Shown: piece by piece, positions 34,401-40,891 of the stretch
How positions within the stretch are numbered: the first letter of the stretch is position 1
Layout of the letters: every line of letters begins with the position of its first letter
Assembly: GCA_903946925.1 (NCBI GenBank)
Contig: CAJAXK010000035.1
Span: 1-40,891, forward strand
DNA from: an uncultured Bacteroidales bacterium
Lineage (GTDB): Bacteria > Bacteroidota > Bacteroidia > Bacteroidales > UBA4417
Direction of reading: 5' to 3'
DNA length: 40,891 bases
Notes under the pieces: generated by a model
Told to the model about the DNA's origin: nothing
Seen by the model: the letters and a program-made list of their open reading frames with translations, nothing else
The model's database searches: none
Position numbers and translations under genes: made by a program

Positions 34401-36365
34401 TTAGTTCAAGGATGAAATATAGCCTGGCGAAATTTCTGTTCCTAACGAGTTGGCCTTTAGGGCATCGGCCAAAGCCAAACTTCTATTGCCAACAATTTTG
34501 TAAATTTGGGAGCGAATATAGTAATAATTTCCAAAATCCGGTTTTAAGGCAATCGCTTTGCCCATCCATTCAATTGCTTCCATATTACGGCCTAAGGACT
34601 GATATGAAATGGCTATACTAGAATATACACGTTCATCGTTTGGCTCATAAATAAGGTATTGCTTAAAGTCTTCAATCGCTTTAAGCTTTTCACCCATACC
34701 GCTATAGGCCATAGCGCGGTTTGCATAAGCTATCGCTAAACTGCTGTCTAATTCAAGGGATTTGCTTAAATAAAATACTGCTGAATCAAACTGGCTTTTG
34801 CGCACATATATAGCGCCTAAATTCCCTAAAGCTAATGGGTCTTCCTTTTTTTGCTTAACAACATGGATGTAATCCTGAAAGGCTTGCTCATCCATCCCTT
34901 TTTCAAAAAATATATTGCCCCGCATAATTGTCAGTTCCAAATCACTTTTATCAAGCTCCAGCGAAATATTCATATCGGCTAAGGCTTTGTCGTTTTCGTT
35001 TTTTGTTTGGTAATATAAGCCCCGGCAACCATAAGGCCTTGCATCCTTGTTGGGGTATTTATCAATTACGTCTGTCCATAGCGTTTCACCATTTTTCCAA
35101 ACTTTGCACCTATTGTAGGTTGATACGGATAAAACAAGTGCATAAACCAAAAAAGCAATCCAAATAAATGGCATTTTAGCTTTAAATTTGATTTGCAGAT
35201 TCTGCAGCCCCCAACCGGCTATAAAAACCAATCCAAAATATGGGACTTTGGTAAAACGATCGGCCAAAAAACCTTGTCCTGCACCAAACACCTGAAGCAT
35301 AAAAACGATTGAAAAAAAGAAAAACAAAGTGCCAAATACCACAGCACGTGTTTTTAGGGATGTTCGATAAACCGCAAGCCCAACGAGTAAAATAAATATG
35401 GGGCTAAGGTAATACAATATGGGCAAGGTGTTCCCAGTGCTTATTGGGTATGGGTGCATGGCACTCAAGGTAATTGGCACAAAAAACTTCAACAAATAGG
35501 CACTTAATGCATAAGCCCCGAAAAATAACCTTTCTGTTAATGAAAACATTTCGTTAACGTTCAAAGCCCCGACATCTTTCAGCACTACCAGGCCTGTTAT
35601 TCCGAAAAGCAGCGAAAGTAAAAAATAAGGGATTTTCTCCAAAACCAAATTTGCCTTTAATGGCCTATCGAAGTAATAATCAATGACGATTAAAATTAAA
35701 GGGAGCGAAACAGCTTGGATTTTAGAGAACAGCGATAGTGTGAAAAGCAATAGGCTGCTCAACAATAGAAATTTGCGTTTTTGTCCAGACTTGATATATA
35801 TAAGGTATAGCCACAAGGAACCAAAATAAAACCCACTATACAAAAGATCTTTCCTTTCGGTAACCCACGCAACAGATTCCACTCCCATCGGATGGATTCC
35901 GTAAAGCAATGCCGCCGCTGCCGCAAAAGTTTTTTTTAGGTTTAAAAGGCAAAGTATCTGGAATACCAATAGTACACCAATCAGGTGTAGAAATAGGTTG
36001 TTGATGTGGTAGGGTAGGGGGTTAAGTCCCCCAAAGTGGTATTCTATGGCAAAAGTTAAAATGGGAAGGGGTACATACGAGCCTCCAACAGGTGTGGTGA
36101 ATATGTTTTTAAAATTTTCTATGGACAAAACCTTTATTAAAGGATTATCTATAACATACACATTATCATCCCAAGTCGGGATAAAATCAGATTTCAACGA
36201 TGGCAAGTAACTTATTGCAGTTATAAGCAGAAGGATTGCTATATAGATTGTTTTCCGTTCATGAAATGGGGTTTTTGAATTTACCTTCGGCGATTCAGTT
36301 TTTAGGTTAGGTTTCTTAAGGTTCTTATTAGCCATTTCGGTTTTTTTCGACATTGGTTTATTCAT
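34401..36365 (-). CDS. TMTC-like polytopic membrane protein with TPR repeats (paralogue 3)
   Basis: A 654-residue protein, first of the three in order of transcription. It has a Lys/Pro-rich cytoplasmic start, a first membrane helix at about 40-56 and then SDFIPTWDDNVYVIDNP with D66/D67. HPMGVESVAWVTERKDLLYSGFYFGSLWLY (158-187) follows, then further helices and a TPR region from about residue 440 (KALADMNISLELDKSDLELTIMRGN and later units). The GT-C/TPR arrangement suggests a protein O-glycosyltransferase located in the inner membrane with catalysis on the periplasmic side. Acceptor and donor are unknown; exported Ser/Thr-rich proteins such as the nearby SprB-repeat protein are candidates by location only. 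Confidence 0.8.
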   Translation of the reverse strand: MNKPMSKKTEMANKNLKKPNLKTESPKVNSKTPFHERKTIYIAILLLITAISYLPSLKSDFIPTWDDNVYVIDNPLIKVLSIENFKNIFTTPVGGSYVPLPILTFAIEYHFGGLNPLPYHINNLFLHLIGVLLVFQILCLLNLKKTFAAAAALLYGIHPMGVESVAWVTERKDLLYSGFYFGSLWLYLIYIKSGQKRKFLLLSSLLLFTLSLFSKIQAVSLPLILIVIDYYFDRPLKANLVLEKIPYFLLSLLFGITGLVVLKDVGALNVNEMFSLTERLFFGAYALSAYLLKFFVPITLSAMHPYPISTGNTLPILYYLSPIFILLVGLAVYRTSLKTRAVVFGTLFFFFSIVFMLQVFGAGQGFLADRFTKVPYFGLVFIAGWGLQNLQIKFKAKMPFIWIAFLVYALVLSVSTYNRCKVWKNGETLWTDVIDKYPNKDARPYGCRGLYYQTKNENDKALADMNISLELDKSDLELTIMRGNIFFEKGMDEQAFQDYIHVVKQKKEDPLALGNLGAIYVRKSQFDSAVFYLSKSLELDSSLAIAYANRAMAYSGMGEKLKAIEDFKQYLIYEPNDERVYSSIAISYQSLGRNMEAIEWMGKAIALKPDFGNYYYIRSQIYKIVGNRSLALADALKANSLGTEISPGYISSLN

Positions 36366-36940
36366 TTTCGGTTTGATGAAATTTCGACTAAGATTTTGCC
36401 ATTTAATACATGAATTTATATTGGTTGATCTTCTGGCTCCTAACTATTGCTTTAATTCTGCTAAATTAAAATATGTCTCACAAATGTTTCGAACCATTAT
36501 AATGCCACCCTAAGATTTTGGTTTATTATATCCTGATTTATTCACAAACTTTATAGAACACTGATAACACTAATGTTTGAGTTTAACACTGATAAAGACA
36601 AAAATCCGTGCAAATCACGTGAATCTGTGTCATCCGTGTTCAATTATCATCAAGTGATCAATTATTCAGTTTAAATTTAACAATTGCCAAAGAGATTCAA
36701 CTTGGTACAACAATTAAACGTGTAGCCCATTATTGTACAATTAGGCATAAAGTTTGAACCCCAGCCAATAAAATAAAATTATGATCCCGGTCCTATCGTG
36801 TAGAAAAAATATTTCTATTCTCTCTATTGTGAACTATTGTGCCTGATGTGGTTAATTTTTGTTTTGGTTAAGTAAACTCAGCTATTTTTCAATTTCTAAT
36901 ACCGCTTCAACTTGTTTCGGCGAAATACCCAACAACCATT
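36366..36940. other. Leader region of the TMTC-like cluster with a weak palindromic word repeat
   Basis: No supportable gene. Words AACACTGATAACAC (36557-36570) and GTGTCATCCGTGTT (36627-36640) are inverted relatives, part of an element at 36557-36640. The promoter of the leftward TMTC-like cluster should lie in 36366-36500, but no clean TAnnTTTG was recognised. Confidence 0.55.
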
Positions 36941-36950
36941 GCTCAGTTCC

Positions 36951-37107
36951 CACCTATCCCCCATCAACCCATCCCCCTCAACCATCAAACAACCCATCAA
37001 ACAATCAACCTACCCATCTACCATCAACCATCAAACAACCCCTCAACCTATCAACCCCTCAACCTATCAACCCATCAACCCCTCAACCCCTCAACCAATC
37101 CATCAAC
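36951..37107. repeat. CCATCAACC / CCTCAACC tandem word repeat
   Basis: Over about 155 nt the words CCATCAA, CCCTCAACC, CCTATCAACC and CAAACAAC repeat with a 7-9 nt rhythm. Almost no G is present on the plus strand. It ends 9 nt before the stop codon (37116-37118) of the leftward response regulator gene, so it forms the start of that gene's 3' untranslated region. Open frames reading Ser-Thr-Pro-Asn-rich peptides here are artefacts. Confidence 0.92.
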
Positions 37108-37115
37108 AAACTCTA

Positions 37116-37775
37116 TCAAAGTATCAAAAGTCCGTTTTCTACTGCAATCCTTACCAAATGTGCGGAGTTTTTCGATTTCATTTTTTTAATCAGGTTAGTT
37201 TTGTGCCTCTCAACGGTCTTTTCGCTAATAAATAATTTGTTCGAAATGTCCTTGGTTGTATCCCCTTCCGATAAGTGCCATATTATTTGTAGCTCCCTTT
37301 GTGTAAGTGATTGAAATTCGGATCCGGCAGGGAGGTGTTCGGATGTGAAATCGTTTATCAACAATTTGGAAAAAAATTTACAGAAATATGTTTTCCCTTC
37401 GTAAACACTTTTTATGCCTTCATGCAATTCTTCTAAGGTGCAGTTTTTTGACAAAAAACCTTTTGCCCCATTTTTCAACATTTCTTTAATGTAGTTCGGA
37501 TGGTTGTGGGCTGAAAGGGAGATGATTTTTATCCAAGGCGTTTTTTCGCTAATATTCCTTATTATATTACTCTGGGTTGATCCTTGGTTTTTAATATCCA
37601 TTAGTATTACATCAGGTTTTACCGATTCAAGTTTTTTAATCAGCCCCTCGCCATCTGATGCTGTGCCAACAATTTCAAAATCACCGAATGAAATTAACAA
37701 GGATATCAGTGAATGAAGTATGAGTTTTTGGTCCTCTGCAATTACAACTTTTATTTTCTCTAATTCGCTTCTCAT
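37116..37775 (-). CDS. LuxR/NarL-type response regulator (orphan)
   Basis: A 219-residue two-component response regulator. The receiver domain (about 8-125) has the acidic pocket AEDQK, phospho-acceptor Asp in ILMDIKNQG (about residue 60), the conserved Ser in ISLSAHN and Lys in GFLSKN. The C-terminal LuxR HTH (about 155-217) reads LTQRELQIIWHLSEGDTTKDISNKLFISEKTVERHKTNLIKKMKSKNSAHLVRIAVENGLL. No histidine kinase lies in the window, so its partner is elsewhere. It regulates transcription after phosphorylation; targets are unknown. The flanking SprB-repeat gene is divergent, 1.5 kb away. Confidence 0.93.
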   Translation of the reverse strand: MRSELEKIKVVIAEDQKLILHSLISLLISFGDFEIVGTASDGEGLIKKLESVKPDVILMDIKNQGSTQSNIIRNISEKTPWIKIISLSAHNHPNYIKEMLKNGAKGFLSKNCTLEELHEGIKSVYEGKTYFCKFFSKLLINDFTSEHLPAGSEFQSLTQRELQIIWHLSEGDTTKDISNKLFISEKTVERHKTNLIKKMKSKNSAHLVRIAVENGLLIL

Positions 37776-38807
37776 AATTACCAGTCCGGTTAAAAGTAAA
37801 TTTTTTCTTGGGTTGATTAGAGTTTGTTTATCAATCTGGTTTATTTCAAAATGTACGGATTGTGATTTACAAATTGTACCGTTCGTAATTATTCAGTGCC
37901 TAAAATTGTGAATGCCTAAAATGCCTAAAGTCCTTTTCTGATTTTAGTCGCTTTATTTACCAAGCACTAACATTCAAATAGTCTTTAAAACTGCAGTTTA
38001 ATGAACGCGGCATTTTTCTGTATTTAAAGGATCAAAGTATTAGTGGCATTAACTTAAGGCATTTTAGGCACTTTAAGTACCTCCCAAACAGGAATATTCT
38101 GTCTGGTGAATAGGTGCTAATTTTCAATGTACGATTTATTTTCAACGGGTTCAATCCTTCGTTTGTACCCCGTACATCGTAAATACTAATAAAACTCTAC
38201 TTTGTTAAAAGACTCAAAGTAGCCTATTCCATTTTGAAGTTTGTGCCTAAAAATGGTTTTATCATAAATTCAGTCATTTTACACGAAATAGTAAAAATAG
38301 ATGGAAGGTATAACTGATTCCATTCCAAAAGGCCTTTTTTAGCCACAAAGTGTTACACTGAGTGCCACACTGAGTAGTACAGTGAGCTTGCCTAACTGCC
38401 TGCCGATGTGCTTGCCGAAGTGGCACAAAGTCTCTAAGTTTACTCAATAATTGCTTGTTTTAAAGGAATTCGTGATATTGCTTCGCTAAGTTCACTAAGT
38501 CTATAACGAAGAATAACAATGCTTTGTGAACCATTGTGTCATTGTGCCTTAGTGGTGGTTCTTAATTATTAGTTTATCGGAGTGGACTCAAAACTACCGA
38601 TTATTTTTATTTCTCTACTATTCATTTTTCTATTGTTGATATGTTTGTCGTAAGAACAACCCATATTCCCACTCATAACATATTCAAATTATTTTAGTTG
38701 CGATTTTTATTTTTCTTTTCTTTCTGAAAAATCTATTTGAAATTATTTTTTCATGCTTTTCTATCCCACCCAACCCTCTTGCACAAATATCAGAATATTT
38801 TTGCCTC
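37776..38807. other. Long intergenic region with two word-repeat elements
   Basis: No supportable gene over 1 kb. At 37896-37933 (GTGCCTAAAA, ATGCCTAAAG) and 38053-38081 (AAGGCATTTTAGGCACTTTAAG) inverted arms flank about 120 nt. At 38341-38574 a second, more degenerate element begins GCCACAAAGTG and ends CCTTAGTGGTGG, again with complementary end words. The remainder is AT-rich without recognisable features. Confidence 0.7.
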
Positions 38808-38841
38808 TTTGTAAAAAATGCGTTTCCTATTCGTACATTTG
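38808..38841 (+). promoter_or_regulatory. Promoter upstream of the SprB-repeat gene
   Basis: TTTG (38808-38811), a 22-nt spacer and TACATTTG (38834-38841) fit the Bacteroidota consensus. If it drives the gene at 39320, the mRNA leader is about 470 nt. No closer TAnnTTTG was seen. Confidence 0.55.
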
Positions 38842-38847
38842 CACAAT

Positions 38848-39319
38848 GCTTTCGTTAGAGGGGGCAAATAAAATTGAGTTGTGAAGTTTTATTTATTTAC
38901 AAAAATACAGGAAAATAGACATGGAAAGACTGAATACTCAAAATTATTTATTTCTTAACGCATTTAATTTGATGTGCAAGAAAAAAATGAGTAATTTCGG
39001 TTCAAATTTTTCGTTAAAAGTTTCCTTTATTTAAACTAATTCGCTCGAAAAAAAGATTTTTGGCTTTAAAAACTGCCACTTCTACTGTAAATATAAAGGT
39101 ATCACGAACGCCATTTCTGACTGAATCAAACAAATAACAACTAATTCTGTTACTGATAGAGAAAAACCACAAAAACAATCCAAATGAAAAATCCCATGAA
39201 AACGAAAGTGTACATCAAGTTAGAACCCCCTCCTTAGAGGCACTAAGTCTTTTATACATGAATGAATTTTACCCGTTCTTTATAAAATTAACCAATAAGT
39301 TTAAACTAAGTATTTATCT
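38848..39319 (+). other. Long 5' leader region of the SprB-repeat gene
   Basis: About 470 nt between the promoter and the start codon. It contains two short open frames, 38921-39034 (37 codons, starting MERLNTQNYLF) and 39184-39237 (17 codons, starting MKNPMKTKVYIK). Neither has supporting evidence as a gene. The length suggests post-transcriptional control, but no known riboswitch was recognised. Confidence 0.45.
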
Positions 39320-40891
39320 ATGAAAACAGTTTACAAAAAAACACTAATGTGGAAGTACTTAAAGCTACCCGCTTTAATATTCTTCCTTTTGGCATTGTCT
39401 TACAATGTCAAGGCTCAAGTTGCTACACCAAGGTATGTATGTTATGGCTCACCTATTAACCTTTTCTGTGCAACTTTGTACGGTTGTGGTTTATCAGGTT
39501 CCACTTACACTTGGACTGACTCTGACGGAAACGTTGTTGGGAATACCCAAGATGTAGTTATTCCTTTTGGTTCGCCAGCATACCACAATGGGCCTTTCTA
39601 TTTGGCAGTACAATATCTGCCTTCAGGTCTTTCATCCGGCACGGCTAATGTAACATTACTTTCTCAAATTGTTATAACAGGAACAACTACTTCGCCAACC
39701 TGCAATAATGGAAGTAATGGGCAATTAACCGTTACCGTAAGTGGGGGCAAGCCTGCTTATTCTTCTTATGTATGGAGCAATGGAGCAACTACCAAGAATA
39801 TTTCTGGATTGTCTGCTAATACTTATACAATTACTGTAACTGATGCAAATTCGTGCACAGGAACCCAAACTTTTACACTTACTAATCCTGCCCCAATTGT
39901 CATAGCTCAAGTTGGGACTTCTGGAAGTAATCTTACATGCAATGGTGATAATAATGGATACGTGAACACTTCTGTAAGTGGGGGAACAAGTCCTTATAAT
40001 TATACATGGAGCAACGGTTCAACCACATCCAATATTAGTAGCCTCACTGCTGGTACTTATTATGTTACTGTTAGTGATGTCAATGCATGTACTAAAACTA
40101 ATTCATTCGTTATTAACGAACCAACAGCAATTGTAATTAGTAAATCTGGCACAGACCTTAGTTGTAATGGTGATAACAATGGGGTTATTAGTATTACTGC
40201 TTCTGGAGGAACCCCTGGTTATTCTTACGCTTGGAGTAACGGCGGAGGAAATGTAACAATAATTTCTGGTCTTGTTGCCGGCGTTTACAGTGTAACTGTA
40301 ACAGATGCTGCAAGTTGCACAAAAACTGGCAGTTGGTCAGTAACTGCACCTAGTGCATTAACTTTGACAAAAACTGTTAACAATATTTCTTGTGGCGGGT
40401 TAAATGATGGCTCTGCTACTGCCACTGTTGGAGGAGGTATCTCACCATACAGCTATAGCTGGTCAAATGGCCATACAGCGACTGGTGTTTCGGATGGAAT
40501 AGCTAGCTTATCAGCTGGTTCTTATACTGTTACCGTTACCGATGCTAACTTATGCACGAAAACTGATACATTTGTTATTACTGCGAATCCGGCTTTAAGT
40601 TTAAGCCTTGTTGCAGCAAACAATCCTCTTTGTAATTCAAGCAGCGATGGATCTATTACTGTAAGCGTTTCTGGTGGTGCTCCTGCTTATTCATACTTAT
40701 GGAACAATGGACGGACAGTAGCAACAGCAACAGGTTTGGCTACTGGTACATACTCGGTAACAGTTACTGATGCAGGGTCTTGTACCATCACCCGTTCATA
40801 CAGCATTACTGCTCCATCAGCATTGAGCCTTTCAGGCACACCAACAGCAGTTAAGTGCAAAGATGGCGATGATGGCAAGGTAGATGTAACC
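39320..40891 (+). CDS. SprB-repeat surface protein (partial, N-terminal 524 codons)
   Basis: The frame is open from ATG 39320 to the window edge with no stop. A signal peptide (MKTVYKKTLMWKYLKLPALIFFLLALSYNVKAQ, cleavage about 33) is followed by an Ig/PKD-like domain (CYGSPINLFC...). Six SprB repeats (PF13573 type) then begin with Cys at 39701, 39938, 40163, 40391, 40631 and 40856, a spacing of 75-80 residues. Each reads about LxCNGDNNGxIxxxxSGGTPxYxYxWSNG...ITVTDAxxCT. SprB in Flavobacterium is a gliding adhesin exported by the T9SS, and many relatives are large surface proteins with a C-terminal sorting or gliding domain, which lies outside this window. High Ser/Thr content makes it a plausible glycosylation target. 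Confidence 0.93.
   Translation, partial: MKTVYKKTLMWKYLKLPALIFFLLALSYNVKAQVATPRYVCYGSPINLFCATLYGCGLSGSTYTWTDSDGNVVGNTQDVVIPFGSPAYHNGPFYLAVQYLPSGLSSGTANVTLLSQIVITGTTTSPTCNNGSNGQLTVTVSGGKPAYSSYVWSNGATTKNISGLSANTYTITVTDANSCTGTQTFTLTNPAPIVIAQVGTSGSNLTCNGDNNGYVNTSVSGGTSPYNYTWSNGSTTSNISSLTAGTYYVTVSDVNACTKTNSFVINEPTAIVISKSGTDLSCNGDNNGVISITASGGTPGYSYAWSNGGGNVTIISGLVAGVYSVTVTDAASCTKTGSWSVTAPSALTLTKTVNNISCGGLNDGSATATVGGGISPYSYSWSNGHTATGVSDGIASLSAGSYTVTVTDANLCTKTDTFVITANPALSLSLVAANNPLCNSSSDGSITVSVSGGAPAYSYLWNNGRTVATATGLATGTYSVTVTDAGSCTITRSYSITAPSALSLSGTPTAVKCKDGDDGKVDVT

Noticed and set aside
36859-37314. Pro/Ser/Thr/Asn-rich frames over the CCATCAACC repeat
   Set aside because: Repeat translation running antisense into the response regulator gene.
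39184-39237. 17-codon frame MKNPMKTKVYIK... resembling the start of the SprB-repeat gene
   Set aside because: Some likeness to the start of the true gene at 39320 suggests a duplicated start, but the match is too short to support a feature.
39725-40878. Minus-strand frames inside the SprB-repeat region
   Set aside because: Antisense shadows of the repetitive SprB-repeat coding sequence.

Overview
The window looks like a chromosome segment of a Bacteroidota bacterium, most likely a free-living Bacteroidales/Marinilabiliales-type organism. The evidence is a type IX secretion (T9SS) C-terminal sorting domain, a SprB-repeat surface protein, many copies of the Bacteroidota promoter (TTG or TTTG, about 20 nt, TAnnTTTG), no obvious Shine-Dalgarno sequences, and family members typical of the phylum (DUF4172 Fic, PIF1 helicase with HRDC/HTH tail, YraN, LD-carboxypeptidase). 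The genus cannot be named from sequence alone.

Layout. 1-762: gene-poor edge with hairpins, a repeated 10-mer and a decayed helix-turn-helix gene, ending at a tRNA-Arg(CCU) gene (763-834, minus). 978-6967: YgiQ-like radical SAM protein, GNAT acetyltransferase, a GMC oxidoreductase and an aldehyde dehydrogenase. 7103-9244 (minus): ECF sigma factor, probable anti-sigma factor and outer-membrane beta-barrel, as an operon. 9662-15107: autoregulated-looking Fic protein, secreted M28 peptidase, PIF1-type helicase. 15483-19562: stand-alone AAA+ ATPase, a flavodoxin/ferredoxin membrane protein and a B12-type radical SAM enzyme. 19626-21525 (minus): a DUF6873-like guanidino-modifying-fold protein overlapping a radical SAM gene, then a 35-residue lysine-rich protein. 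21683-24415: large T9SS cargo protein with Asp-box repeats. 24672-30192: acyl-CoA synthetase, SDR, purine nucleoside phosphorylase, LD-carboxypeptidase, YraN. 30282-36365 (minus): three tandem paralogous TMTC-like polytopic TPR proteins. 37116-37775: orphan LuxR-type response regulator. 39320 to the edge: N-terminal part of a SprB-repeat adhesin.

Functional links that can be argued from arrangement are the sigma/anti-sigma/barrel operon, the alcohol-to-aldehyde-to-acid pair (GMC plus ALDH), the reductase-like ferredoxin beside a radical SAM enzyme, the overlapping radical SAM/DUF6873 pair, and possibly TMTC-like glycosyltransferases acting on Ser/Thr-rich exported proteins such as the nearby SprB-repeat protein.

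The most striking unexplained structure is in the intergenic DNA. At least ten gaps carry short, degenerate, locus-specific tandem words (8-27 nt). In several gaps a second arm repeats the same word in inverted orientation, so the whole gap forms a large imperfect palindrome. These elements are not coding, are not CRISPR arrays and differ in sequence from gap to gap while sharing one architecture.
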